Below are positions 9,998 through 18,758 of a DNA stretch of 64,000 nucleotides, piece by piece (position 1 is the stretch's first letter; each line of letters opens with the position of its first letter). Location: positions 1 to 64,000 of the forward strand of contig JAHEZQ010000011.1 of NCBI GenBank assembly GCA_023250955.1, written 5' to 3'. A program made the position numbers and the translations under genes. The notes under the pieces are model-generated. The model was not told the DNA's origin and did not search any database. It saw nothing but the letters and a program-made list of their open reading frames with translations. Source of the DNA: Melioribacter sp. GTDB taxonomy: Bacteria > Bacteroidota > Ignavibacteria > Ignavibacteriales > Melioribacteraceae.

Positions 9998-12240
9998 AGT
10001 TCCACCTTTAAATTAACCGAAGGGAAAAACGGAAGCATATTTACTCTTTCGCCCGTGTCCCGTCTGAAATAAAATAAATTTTTCCTGTCGTAAACATTTA
10101 GTACACTTAAATCAATTGACATCTTAAAATTATTGATTTGGATTCTCTTCGATAAACTCAGATCGAGCCGATGATAATCCGGAAGTCGTCCTATATTTGT
10201 TGCGGATAACATTGTAAACGGAGAATATGAATTTAGCAAAAACGGATTATCTCCAATTTGAATCGGAGTAAGTTTATCATAATAGCCTGTTATTTGAGTA
10301 AAAGGCAGACCAGACGTATAAACCCACATAGCGCTTGCCGACCAGCCGGAACCAAGATCGGTTTCCAATGTTAGATTAACATTATTCCGCGAATCGAATC
10401 TTGGTGGATAAGTAATTCCTCTAACTACTCTCAACGATTTCATCCATGAGTAAGAAACAGTAAAGTTAAAAGGATGCAGCTGATATTTAGTCTGAAACTC
10501 TAGTCCGTATGCTTCACCTGAACCAGGAATAAGATCCGGGTCGTTTATAAAAAATTTTTTATCGTTCACAATTGCAAGATTGTGCATTATCTTATAATAA
10601 CCCTCAATATCAAATGAAAGATTAGGTGCCGGATTAATCTCTATTCCGGCTATATAATGAATAGCGGTTGGCGGTGGTAAATAGAGAGGAGTAATCACCC
10701 ATGGTTCAAATATTAAAATCGTTTCATTCTCATCTGAGATAGTTACCAAATCTTGCATGAATAATCCCCAAGATCCTTTCAAAGCAATTTCCGGAATTAA
10801 TCTCAGCGTAAAGTTTACTCTTGGTTCAACAATAAACGTAGCACCTCCTCCTCCAGCGAGTCGCGTACCGTGTGCTCTGATTCCAATGTCAGATCCAATA
10901 AATGAATTTCTTAACCACTGATATTTTAAGTATGCACTTAAACTTACACCTTTAAGATCTATTGTTGATTCTTGCCCGATGTTATTTGTTAATGTTTGGT
11001 AAGAATAAACTTCTGTAATTTTTATCCCTCCGGCTAATACATCTTTGCTGTCATAAACATAATTGAAATCAGCGTGCATTGAGTATTCGTTAAACTCGTT
11101 TTTCATATACTTGCTTCCGCTTTCATTCGGTATTCTTTCTCCGCTGAATGAACTCAGTGAAATATCAACTTGATAAAACAACGGCGTATCAGATAGCTGG
11201 AAATAATTAAACTCAAGTGTATTGTTCTTCCACTGGAAATCTTCCAAGAGCGGATTTTCATTCATTACTTTATCTGAACTGAAAAAAGTACTGAGAGAAA
11301 ACTTTGCGTCTTTCATAAAATTATCATCAGCAATATTTATTTTTGCAAATATGTCGTAGAAATCCGACGGAATGGAATTATCGTTCCTAAACTTTTTGAG
11401 AACTACATCTGAATAATTTTTTCTCCCGCCTAGAATAAATGAACCGCCCGGAAAGGGTCCTTCAAGAAAAAGTTTTGCGGTCAATAAACTTAACCCAGCT
11501 TTTCCACTGATTGAATTTTTATTTCCGTTCTTAGTATTGATCTTTAATACGGAGGATAGACGACCGGTATATTCAACCGGAAATCCTCCTTTATAAAATT
11601 CCAATGAGCTTATCATATCAGGGTCAATAGCGCTTAAAATTCCCATTGCGTGAAATGGATTATATATTGGTGTATTATCAAGAAGAATTAGGTTCTCATT
11701 GCTTGCGCTACCGCGAACATAAAAACGCGCTGACACATCACCACCCGTTTGAACACCGGGCATTGTCTGTAAAACACGGAAGATGTCTAATTCAATTCCT
11801 TTGGGTAAATTTTCTAAATCTCGTATTGTAATTCTCTGTAAGCTCAAGTCAGTATCATTTTCTTTTGCAACTCTTTCTCCAGTTGTTTCAATCGTTCTCA
11901 GTTGAATGTTTGTAGGTGCGAGCCGGGCTTTTACGTCGTACACTTTATTCGGTTCGATTCTAACTGTGAGTTGTTGAGATTTGTAACCTACATAAGAAAT
12001 TGTAACTGTTAATTTTGAAGACGGGAGAGAAGCAATAATGAAGTACCCGCGGAAATCAGTATTTGCACCGCGGTTTAACTCTTTGATATAAACATTTGCA
12101 TAAGGTAATGCCTCACCGCTGAGTGAATCTGCAATGAATCCGCGAAGAGTTCCTTTGTCTTGAGCGTTCGAATGAGAAGTAATGTTTACTAACGATATTA
12201 TTAATATAAAAATCGTGATGGTAATTTTAGAACGAGACAT
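9994..12240 (-). CDS. TonB-dependent outer-membrane receptor with carboxypeptidase-regulatory-like domain
   Basis: 748 residues, the same length and plan as the receptor at 5133-7379. Signal peptide to SNAQ (about 27); a carboxypeptidase-regulatory-like domain (LRGFIADS, NTDFRGYF, ISYVGY); a plug with YVRGS, ILLDNTPIYNPFHAMG and YTGRLSSV; and a barrel ending RDTGERVNMLPFF and a last strand. The plug-region motif PFHAMGILSAIDPD matches PFHALGLFSVVDPD of the other receptor, so the two are paralogs of one subfamily. It heads the operon receptor, DUF4249, propeller lipoprotein. A short palindrome (12296-12313) lies about 56 bases upstream of the start and could be an operator, or the acs terminator. 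Confidence 0.9.
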   Translation of the reverse strand: MSRSKITITIFILIISLVNITSHSNAQDKGTLRGFIADSLSGEALPYANVYIKELNRGANTDFRGYFIIASLPSSKLTVTISYVGYKSQQLTVRIEPNKVYDVKARLAPTNIQLRTIETTGERVAKENDTDLSLQRITIRDLENLPKGIELDIFRVLQTMPGVQTGGDVSARFYVRGSASNENLILLDNTPIYNPFHAMGILSAIDPDMISSLEFYKGGFPVEYTGRLSSVLKINTKNGNKNSISGKAGLSLLTAKLFLEGPFPGGSFILGGRKNYSDVVLKKFRNDNSIPSDFYDIFAKINIADDNFMKDAKFSLSTFFSSDKVMNENPLLEDFQWKNNTLEFNYFQLSDTPLFYQVDISLSSFSGERIPNESGSKYMKNEFNEYSMHADFNYVYDSKDVLAGGIKITEVYSYQTLTNNIGQESTIDLKGVSLSAYLKYQWLRNSFIGSDIGIRAHGTRLAGGGGATFIVEPRVNFTLRLIPEIALKGSWGLFMQDLVTISDENETILIFEPWVITPLYLPPPTAIHYIAGIEINPAPNLSFDIEGYYKIMHNLAIVNDKKFFINDPDLIPGSGEAYGLEFQTKYQLHPFNFTVSYSWMKSLRVVRGITYPPRFDSRNNVNLTLETDLGSGWSASAMWVYTSGLPFTQITGYYDKLTPIQIGDNPFLLNSYSPFTMLSATNIGRLPDYHRLDLSLSKRIQINNFKMSIDLSVLNVYDRKNLFYFRRDTGERVNMLPFFPSVNLKVEL

Positions 12241-12295
12241 AAACCCACCCAGCTAATAATCTATTGTAAGCTAACGTTCCAAGTTAAGTAATTCG

Positions 12296-12313
12296 GTGCA
12301 TAAAATTATGCAC
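12296..12313. repeat. Short perfect palindrome between acs and the receptor operon
   Basis: Arms GTGCATAA (12296-12303) and TTATGCAC (12306-12313) are exact complements separated by AA. The site sits downstream of the acs stop (12355) and upstream of the receptor start (12240). There is no U-tract on the minus strand, so a dyad operator for a regulator is at least as plausible as a terminator. It is seen once in the window; function is inference. Confidence 0.35.
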
Positions 12314-12354
12314 AACAAAATACTTGATAGCCGAAGATTATTTAGATAATAAGA

Positions 12355-14247
12355 CTATTCTTCCAGCGTTGAAATATTTCCGGGATCTTGTCCGAGTGCT
12401 CTTGCTTTGAGTACACGTCTCATAATTTTTCCGCTGCGGGTTTTTGGAAGTGAATCCACAAACTCAATGTGTTCGGGTTTTGCAATCGGACCTACTTCAT
12501 GACTAACATGCTGACGAAGTTCCTCAATAAGTTGTGGACTCTTTTCAATTCCGGATTTTAGAATCACATAAGTATAAATCGCATTCCCTTTTAATTCATG
12601 AGGAAGACCAATAGCAGCAGCTTCCGCAACAGAATGATGACTTACCAGTGCACTTTCTATCTCCGCAGTACCTAAACGGTAACCGGAAACTTTTATAACA
12701 TCATCAACTCTGCCGATAATCCAGAAATATCCGTCTTCATCTCTGCGTGCGCTGTCACCGGTTAAATAAATTCCAGGATATTTACTCCAGTATTGACTTA
12801 TATAACGTTCGGGATCTTTGTAAACAGTTCTTATCATTGCCGGCCAAGGAGTTTTGATAACTAAAAATCCTTCTTCATTTGCTTTAACAGATTTTCCGGA
12901 TTCATCAACAATATCCATTTCAATTCCCGGAAATGGTTTTGTACCTGAACCAGGTTTAAGCGGAACACTCGGCATTGGAGTAATCATGAACATTCCGGTT
13001 TCTGTTTGCCACCATGTATCCATAATCGGACATTTTTCTTTTCCTACAACACGATGATACCATTTCCAAGCTTCTGGATTTATCGGTTCACCAACTGAAC
13101 CAAGTAATCGTAAAGAAGAAAGATCGTGCCGATTAACCCACGATTCACCAAAACGCATTAATCCGCGTATGGCAGTTGGTGCTGTGTACAAAATATTTAT
13201 ACCGTACTTTTCAATCATAGCCCACCAACGATTTGGATACGGAAAATTTGGAGCGCCTTCATACAAGAAAGAAGTTGTTCCATTAAGAAGTGGTGCGTAA
13301 ACGATATAACTGTGCCCTGTAATCCATCCTGGATCTGCAGCGCACCAATAGCGGTCTTCTTCATGAATATCAAAAACATATTTGAGAGTTGCATAAGTGC
13401 CTACCATATATCCGCCGTGAGTATGAAGAATTGCTTTCGGTTTTCCTGTTGTCCCGGATGTATATAAAATAAAAAGCGGATCTTCAGAATCTACAATTTC
13501 AAGTGCGCAATTTTGTGTTGCTATAGGAAGATTCATTAATTCGTGATACCACATATCTCTTCCTTGTTCCATATTTATTTCTTGGCCGGTTCTCTTGATA
13601 ACTAAACAATGTTCAACCGTTCCGCAGCGCTGAAGTGCTTCATCAGCAATTTGTTTTAGGTGAACAATTTTTCCTCGTTGGTAAGCGCCGTCCGATACAA
13701 TCAATACTTTGGAATTGCTGTCTTCAATTCTTTCGGCAAGAGATTCAACTGAGAATCCGCCATAAACGACAGAATGAACGGCACCAATTCTTGCACAAGC
13801 AAGCATTGCAATTACAATTTCCGGCGTTCTCCCCATATAAATTGTTACGCGGTCTCCTTTCTGCACACCAAGACTTTTTAGAATATTAGAGAATTTACAA
13901 GTCTCACGGTGTAGTGCAAAATAAGAGTAAGTTTTGCTTTCGCCATTTTCACCTTCCCATATAAGAGCAAGTTTATTTCTACGAAATGTTTTTGTATGAA
14001 CATCCAAACAGTTATAAACAATATTTGTTTTTGCACCTGTGAACCATCTATAGAATGGCTTGTTGGAATCATCAATCACTTTATCCCACTTTTGAAACCA
14101 GTGTAGTTCATTAGCAATTTCACTCCAGAAACCGGAATAATCTTTTTTCGCCCGATTGTCTAAATCATCTCTATCTTTTATATGAGCTTTCTCAATAATT
14201 TTTTCTGATGGAAAGTAAACTTCTCCAGATAATTTTTTGTTAGACAT
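12355..14247 (-). CDS. acs: Acetyl-CoA synthetase (AMP-forming)
   Basis: 630 residues, close to the usual 640-660. It converts acetate, ATP and CoA to acetyl-CoA, AMP and PPi in the cytoplasm. Visible motifs: the ACS N-terminal region (SGFWSEIANELHWFQKW), the adenylation P-loop YTSGTTGKPK at 262-271, WWQTETG in the acyl-adenylate site, and the C-terminal PKTRSGKIMRR with the catalytic, acetylation-regulated lysine at about 607. The start is fixed by a strong GGAGG four bases ahead of the ATG. It appears monocistronic and is divergent from the metal-uptake operon at 14400. It serves acetate scavenging or fermentation-product reassimilation. Confidence 0.96.
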   Translation of the reverse strand: MSNKKLSGEVYFPSEKIIEKAHIKDRDDLDNRAKKDYSGFWSEIANELHWFQKWDKVIDDSNKPFYRWFTGAKTNIVYNCLDVHTKTFRRNKLALIWEGENGESKTYSYFALHRETCKFSNILKSLGVQKGDRVTIYMGRTPEIVIAMLACARIGAVHSVVYGGFSVESLAERIEDSNSKVLIVSDGAYQRGKIVHLKQIADEALQRCGTVEHCLVIKRTGQEINMEQGRDMWYHELMNLPIATQNCALEIVDSEDPLFILYTSGTTGKPKAILHTHGGYMVGTYATLKYVFDIHEEDRYWCAADPGWITGHSYIVYAPLLNGTTSFLYEGAPNFPYPNRWWAMIEKYGINILYTAPTAIRGLMRFGESWVNRHDLSSLRLLGSVGEPINPEAWKWYHRVVGKEKCPIMDTWWQTETGMFMITPMPSVPLKPGSGTKPFPGIEMDIVDESGKSVKANEEGFLVIKTPWPAMIRTVYKDPERYISQYWSKYPGIYLTGDSARRDEDGYFWIIGRVDDVIKVSGYRLGTAEIESALVSHHSVAEAAAIGLPHELKGNAIYTYVILKSGIEKSPQLIEELRQHVSHEVGPIAKPEHIEFVDSLPKTRSGKIMRRVLKARALGQDPGNISTLEE

Positions 14248-14399
14248 ACAGCCTCCAGACTCAAAAGGATTTAGATTTATTTATTTGATACTTTGGGAAC
14301 GAAGTTACGTTTGGATGGTAAGAAAATCAATAAGAAGGCATAATGTATTTTTTATTTGAACTCAATTATATATCTTCTATGTAAGAATAAAAACAATTT
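14248..14399. promoter_or_regulatory. Divergent intergenic region, acs and metal-uptake operon
   Basis: These 152 bases separate two divergent starts, so they must contain both promoters and probably the metal-responsive operator of the uptake operon. The region is strongly AT-rich. I could not identify a Zur-, Fur- or MntR-type palindrome by eye, and no promoter hexamers stand out. Confidence 0.45.
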
Positions 14400-14750
14400 A
14401 TGAAACGTAAAAAAATATATATTAATAGAATAGCTGCCGCTTTCCTCTTCTTCTATTCTTTCTTTTTGGTCTTTGCTGCTTTTCATACACATAAGATCAA
14501 TCTTCAAAATGGAAATGCCTACCATTCAGAAGAATCGAAATCCTCTAACAACCAAGCTGATCCTTTTCTTGATGGGAATTCCAAATGTCGGCTTTATTAT
14601 TTTACAACGAACAAATTTATTGCCACACCTACAATACATTTATCTGTTGATGTACCTGAACAATCTTCCAATCAACAGAAGAATTATACAAACCACTACC
14701 TCACCAAATATTTTTACAATTTTGATTTAAGGGCACCTCCGCTTTCATAA
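14400..14750 (+). CDS. Small membrane-anchored protein, DUF2946-like, first gene of metal-uptake operon
   Basis: 116 residues. A basic start (MKRKKIYINR) is followed by one hydrophobic segment (about 11-28: AAAFLFFYSFFLVFAAFH), then an H-T-H and a polar, Ser/Asn-rich periplasmic tail ending DLRAPP-LS. A short protein with one N-terminal segment and a C-terminal R-[A/G]-P-P recalls DUF2946-type proteins, which are found near metal-handling genes. This is a resemblance, not a proven assignment. It lies 50 bases ahead of the outer-membrane barrel gene, so it is likely cotranscribed. A second frame overlapping it (14473-14730) has no such features and was discarded. Confidence 0.6.
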   Translation: MKRKKIYINRIAAAFLFFYSFFLVFAAFHTHKINLQNGNAYHSEESKSSNNQADPFLDGNSKCRLYYFTTNKFIATPTIHLSVDVPEQSSNQQKNYTNHYLTKYFYNFDLRAPPLS

Positions 14751-14800
14751 TTCAATTCCGTTTTAATTAATATTTTTTATTTAATAGTAATGGAATCATT

Positions 14801-15970
14801 ATGAATAAATTATTATTTGCACTCTTCTTATTGGTTATTGTATCCGGTAGTATAGACGCACAATCGAGTATTAATCCGGATATTAGCTTAATCGGGACAT
14901 TCAACACATTTACCAATTTTATTAAAGGAACTCCGGAATACGGTAAATTAAATTTCGGTGATCCAGAAATGGAATTATTTGTTGACGGATATTTAAATCC
15001 TTTTGCCCGCGCAACAGCAAACATCTCATACGAGAATAATACGTTCGGAGTAGAAGAACTTTACGGAAACATTGTTCGCGGTCTACCTTTTGATATGCAG
15101 ATCAAAGCCGGTAAATTTTTAGTTGGTTTTGGGAAATTAAACACAGTTCACCCTCACGCATGGCCATTTTTAGAGCGACCTCTTTTCCACCAAGTATTTT
15201 TTGGCGAAGGCGGTCTTAATGATGTTGGAGTTAATTTTAGTTTCCTTATACCAACCGGAGACGTTTTTACAAATCTTGATCTTGGGATATTTAAAGGGAA
15301 ATCAATGATTCCGCAAACGGATAGTAATGCAATAGATCATGGTATCAATCCAATCTTTGTAGGAAGACTAAGTACATTTTGGTCTTTGGATGATTATACA
15401 AATCTTGAAGTAGGATTGAGCGGCTCTTATGGTGCTTATTCAAAAGGGAATTTGATTCTTTTCAGTATTATAAAAAATGTAGATAATATAGAAACATTCA
15501 ACTATTTGTACGGTGGTATAGATTTTAAGTTCAAGTATGCGCCAGATTCTTACACTGTTCTTACAATTCAGGGAGAAGGAATATTAAATCATCGTACAGT
15601 TCCGCGAGTAGATTTCTTTGGCGTTGACAACACTACTGCTTCTTCAAAAAAAATATCAAACTCCGGCTTTTTTATTTATGCAGATTATAAATTCCAGAAG
15701 CAATTCAGTTTTGGCGTTAAGTATGATTACACAGCAGGCATATTAGGAGACTTGCCAACATTTTATTCATTGAGTAATGATGATAAAAATTCCACTCAAG
15801 GATTTGAAACTTGGTTTTCATATTACCCAGTTGAAGAGACCTCTGTAGTACGTCTAGGTTTGCAGCATTTAATTTATGATTACGATGATGGGACAAGCCG
15901 TCCTGCAGAAACAACAATTAAATTACAATTTTTATTTTCACTTGGACCGCATAAAGCTCATCCATTTTAG
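14801..15970 (+). CDS. Outer-membrane beta-barrel protein of the zinc/manganese uptake operon
   Basis: 389 residues. Signal peptide ending SIDAQ (about 21), then a long series of alternating amphipathic strands with aromatic girdles (for example LFVDGYLNPFARATANISY, FGVKYDYTAG), ending in LQFLFSLGPHKAHPF. There is no plug or TonB box, so it is a porin-like barrel rather than a TonB receptor. Several His lie in a likely loop (TVHPHAWPFLERPLFHQ), and the C-terminus has two His. It is separated by 14 bases from the binding-protein gene, which suggests it passes the metal across the outer membrane (inference from context). The ATG has GGAAT upstream. Specific family not identified. Confidence 0.7.
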   Translation: MNKLLFALFLLVIVSGSIDAQSSINPDISLIGTFNTFTNFIKGTPEYGKLNFGDPEMELFVDGYLNPFARATANISYENNTFGVEELYGNIVRGLPFDMQIKAGKFLVGFGKLNTVHPHAWPFLERPLFHQVFFGEGGLNDVGVNFSFLIPTGDVFTNLDLGIFKGKSMIPQTDSNAIDHGINPIFVGRLSTFWSLDDYTNLEVGLSGSYGAYSKGNLILFSIIKNVDNIETFNYLYGGIDFKFKYAPDSYTVLTIQGEGILNHRTVPRVDFFGVDNTTASSKKISNSGFFIYADYKFQKQFSFGVKYDYTAGILGDLPTFYSLSNDDKNSTQGFETWFSYYPVEETSVVRLGLQHLIYDYDDGTSRPAETTIKLQFLFSLGPHKAHPF

Positions 15971-15984
15971 TTAAGAGGACAATT

Positions 15985-16866
15985 ATGAAAAAAATAATAT
16001 TAATATTAATATTACTAATTGCAATCGTAAGCTCGAATTATGCAAATATAAAGGTCGTAGCGTCAACAACGGTTATTTATGACTTAGTAAAAGAAATCGG
16101 TAAGGATAAAGTCGCAGTTGATTTCATTGCACGTGGAGATCAAGATCCGCATTTTGTAGAAGTATTACCAAGTTACATGTTGAAACTTCGCAACGCAGAT
16201 ATATTTTTTAGAATCGGGATGGGATTAGAAATGTGGTCAAATCAACTTATTGACGGCTCACGAAACAGTTCATTGAAAGTAATTGATCTTTCAACAGATA
16301 TTGATAAAAAGGAAGTTCCAAATTATAAACCTGATGCAAGCTACGGAGACGTTCATCCATTCGGTAATCCTCATTATTGGTTAGATCCTGAAAATGCAAA
16401 AGTAATGGCTAAAGAAATCTATGAAACACTAGCTAGTGAGTCTCATCAGGACGAGGCTTTCTTTAAAAAGAATTTAGATGAATTTAATTCCCGTATTGAT
16501 AAAAAAATGCAAGAGTGGACAAACACAATGCAAAAAGTGAAGGGAAAGTCAGTACTCTTTTTTCATGCAAGTTGGATTTATTTTGCAGATAGATTCGGGA
16601 TTAAAACTGCTGGATTTGTAGAACCAAAGCCGGGTATAGCACCATCACCTTCTCACAATGCTGAACTAGTACAAATAATTAAAAGTAAAAATATCAAAAC
16701 AATTGTAATGGAAAATTTTTACAGCGACTCAGCTCCTAATCAACTTGCTCAATTGACGGGGGTTAAAGTTGTAAAAGTTGCAACTGCTGTCTATGGAATA
16801 AAAAGTGTGAATTCTTACATAGATATGATTGACAATATTGTAAATCAAATAATTCAAAACAGTTAA
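15985..16866 (+). CDS. znuA: Zinc/manganese ABC transporter substrate-binding protein (TroA/ZnuA family)
   Basis: 293 residues with a signal peptide ending near NYA (about 20). It binds a divalent metal in the periplasm for the ABC importer encoded downstream. The four expected ligands of the family are present: H56 (DPHFVEVLPS), H130 (GNPHYWLDP), H194 (FFHASW) and D248 (FYSDSAP). The long His-rich loop of classic Gram-negative ZnuA is absent; only GDVHPFGNPH is found. Metal choice (Zn or Mn) cannot be settled from sequence. The start has AAGAGGA eight bases upstream. Gene order barrel, binding protein, ATPase, permease supports the call. Confidence 0.9.
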   Translation: MKKIILILILLIAIVSSNYANIKVVASTTVIYDLVKEIGKDKVAVDFIARGDQDPHFVEVLPSYMLKLRNADIFFRIGMGLEMWSNQLIDGSRNSSLKVIDLSTDIDKKEVPNYKPDASYGDVHPFGNPHYWLDPENAKVMAKEIYETLASESHQDEAFFKKNLDEFNSRIDKKMQEWTNTMQKVKGKSVLFFHASWIYFADRFGIKTAGFVEPKPGIAPSPSHNAELVQIIKSKNIKTIVMENFYSDSAPNQLAQLTGVKVVKVATAVYGIKSVNSYIDMIDNIVNQIIQNS

Positions 16867-16871
16867 TCTTT

Positions 16872-17627
16872 ATGAATAAAGAAATAATAAAATTTACCGA
16901 TGCATCAATTGGTTACGGTAAAACAATTGTTGCTTCAGGTATAAATCTTTCTATTGCTGAGAATGATTTTGTTGGAATTGTTGGACCGAATGGTGCTGGA
17001 AAAACAACTCTTCTAAAATCACTCTTGGGTAATATCAAATTAATTAGCGGAAATCTTTTTAAAGATCAAATACGATTTGGTTATGTACCTCAACGAGATA
17101 CTGTCCAACCGCTACTACCATATACTGTATCGGATGTTGTTATGATGGGAAGATACTCTCTATCCGGTCCATTTCAGAAAATGAGTAATTACGATAAGAG
17201 AATCGTAGAAGAAAGTCTAGCATACATTGGGATGAGTGAATTGAAGGACAAAAATTACAATTCACTATCCGGCGGACAGAGACAGCGTACATTGATTGCC
17301 CGAGCATTAGCAGTCGAACCTACTGTGCTAATTCTTGATGAACCGACTAACGGAATGGATACACCCTCACATTATTCACTTTTAGATTTAATAACCAGAC
17401 TCCACAACGAAAAAAAATTAACAATCTTTCTCGTGAGTCACCTTTTAACTGATGTCGCAAACATCGTTAAGAAAATTATTCTAATAGACAAAAAATATTT
17501 TCAGTTCGGTAATATCGAAGAAATACTTTCCGAAACTAATCTGCGCAACACTTATTCTTCGGATTTTCACGTTTCTTTGATTGACGGCGAATACGTAATT
17601 ACACCTAAACATTTGAAGAAAAATTAA
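16872..17627 (+). CDS. znuC: Zinc/manganese ABC transporter ATP-binding protein
   Basis: 251 residues, the usual size for a family-9 metal importer ATPase. Walker A GPNGAGKTT at 38-46, Q-loop Q74 (YVPQRD), signature LSGGQ at 132-136, Walker B LILDEP at 153-158, and H-loop in VSHLL near 194. It powers uptake through the adjacent permease from the cytoplasmic side. It starts five bases after the binding-protein stop, and its own stop overlaps the permease ATG by one base (TAATG at 17625-17629), so the three genes are coupled. Confidence 0.93.
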   Translation: MNKEIIKFTDASIGYGKTIVASGINLSIAENDFVGIVGPNGAGKTTLLKSLLGNIKLISGNLFKDQIRFGYVPQRDTVQPLLPYTVSDVVMMGRYSLSGPFQKMSNYDKRIVEESLAYIGMSELKDKNYNSLSGGQRQRTLIARALAVEPTVLILDEPTNGMDTPSHYSLLDLITRLHNEKKLTIFLVSHLLTDVANIVKKIILIDKKYFQFGNIEEILSETNLRNTYSSDFHVSLIDGEYVITPKHLKKN

Positions 17628-18505
17628 TGGAGACTTTACATCAATTAGTTGGATTATTCCCTTATGCTATTTTAGGAAGTATCTTAGCGGGAGTTATCTG
17701 CAGCTTTTTAGGAATATTTATAGTATCGCAAAGAGTTGTTTTCCTAGGTGCAGTATTAACTCAAGTTGCGATCGCGGGAGTTGCTTTTTCATTCTTACAC
17801 ATAATCCACATCGAAACTTTCATTGCAAACATTTTGGGCGTACCCGTACAAGGGAATGATTTCCTCCATAACTTTGAACCGATATTCTATTCCTTACTAT
17901 TTGCAATATTAACAGTTATTGTGTTTTCGCAAACTCACCACCAAAAATATTTAACACAAGACGGAATTCTAGGAATAATATTTGTTGTTACTATTGCGGT
18001 GAGGATAATGTTTATCCAAAAGAGCCCAATTGCAGATATTGCCGAGGTAGAATCAATTCTCAAAGGAGATATCTTATTCATCAGTCAGAAGGAATTCATA
18101 ATTCTTGCCTTAATATTAATTTTTACTTTATCAGTATTTACAATTTTCAGAAAGCAACTACAGTTCGTTACTTTTGATGCAGAATCAGCGAGTGCTCACG
18201 GAATTAATTCGAAAGTGTGGCTGCTAATATTTTATATTATTGTTGGAACGGGAATTTCTCTTACTACACGTTTTGTTGGTGATGTTTTTGCTTTTGCTTA
18301 TTTAATAATCCCCTCTTCTATTGGAATATTACTTTCCAAAAAGGTTAAAAATGTTTTTCTAATTGCCGTTTTGGTAGGAGCTATTGTCCCGCCAATTTCT
18401 ATTTACTTCGCATTCAAGTTTGATTTCTCAAGTGGCCCCACTGCAGTTGTTACAGCTTTCATTTTGTTTTTGATTGTATTCTTAATAAAGAAATGGAGAG
18501 GATAA
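17627..18505 (+). CDS. znuB: Zinc/manganese ABC transporter permease (ABC-3 family)
   Basis: 292 residues with about eight hydrophobic spans, typical of ABC-3 inner-membrane permeases. The family-type N-terminal stretch AILGSILAGVICSFLGIFIVSQRVVFLGAVL-like region (residues about 13-45) and the late TRFVGDVFAFAYLIIPSS segment (about 213-233) are recognisable; the latter is the transmembrane region conserved in ZnuB/TroC-type permeases. Last gene of the operon starting at 14400. No clear terminator directly follows it; the tRNA gene begins 93 bases downstream. Confidence 0.91.
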   Translation: METLHQLVGLFPYAILGSILAGVICSFLGIFIVSQRVVFLGAVLTQVAIAGVAFSFLHIIHIETFIANILGVPVQGNDFLHNFEPIFYSLLFAILTVIVFSQTHHQKYLTQDGILGIIFVVTIAVRIMFIQKSPIADIAEVESILKGDILFISQKEFIILALILIFTLSVFTIFRKQLQFVTFDAESASAHGINSKVWLLIFYIIVGTGISLTTRFVGDVFAFAYLIIPSSIGILLSKKVKNVFLIAVLVGAIVPPISIYFAFKFDFSSGPTAVVTAFILFLIVFLIKKWRG

Positions 18506-18559
18506 TACATAGCCCGAATTTATAAATAATTTTTCTCAACATAATTCAAGGTTAAGTAT

Positions 18560-18567
18560 TATATTTG
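18560..18567 (+). promoter_or_regulatory. Possible Bacteroidota-type -7 promoter element before tRNA-Ser
   Basis: TATATTTG matches the TAnnTTTG -7 consensus known from Bacteroidetes sigma factors, and lies 31 bases before the tRNA 5' end. No convincing -33 TTTG was found at the expected distance, so this is only suggestive. Confidence 0.3.
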
Positions 18568-18598
18568 CATCGAAAATTTACTGAAATAATTTCAGCAC

Positions 18599-18690
18599 GG
18601 AGAGATGGGTGAGTGGCTGAAACCAACGGTTTGCTAAACCGTCGTAGTGGGAAACTGCTACCGAGAGTTCGAATCTCTCTCTCTCCGCCA
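18599..18690 (+). tRNA. tRNA-Ser (anticodon GCT)
   Basis: The acceptor stem GGAGAGA (18599-18605) pairs with TCTCTCC (18680-18686), followed by discriminator G and an encoded CCA (18688-18690). The anticodon stem ACGGT/ACCGT encloses loop TTGCTAA with anticodon GCT, which reads AGC/AGT serine codons. A long variable arm follows (GTAGTGGGAAACTGCTAC), as expected of a class II tRNA. The T-arm is GAGAG-TTCGAAT-CTCTC. All stems pair without mismatch. Confidence 0.97.
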
Positions 18691-18700
18691 CCTTTATATG

Positions 18701-18730
18701 AGCTCATAATCTTTCCGATTTTGAGCTTTT
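18701..18730 (+). terminator. Hairpin terminator after tRNA-Ser
   Basis: Arms AGCTCATAATC (18701-18711) and GATTTTGAGCT (18717-18727) pair over 11 positions with one mismatch and a 5-base loop, followed by TTTT. It lies between the tRNA and the convergent gene ending at 18759, and may serve both strands because the minus strand also runs out through an A/T-rich flank. Confidence 0.6.
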
Positions 18731-18758
18731 GAGTTCCATATTTCAGCCACCAACTATT

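Noticed and set aside
12355-14247. Propionyl-CoA or acetoacetyl-CoA synthetase as alternative for acs
   Set aside because: Length and WWQTETG/PKTRSGKIMRR motifs fit acetyl-CoA synthetase well; a propionate preference cannot be excluded but is less likely.
14473-14730. Second frame overlapping the small DUF2946-like gene
   Set aside because: It is nested out of frame and has no ribosome-binding site. The 14400 frame has a basic start and membrane segment and fits the operon.
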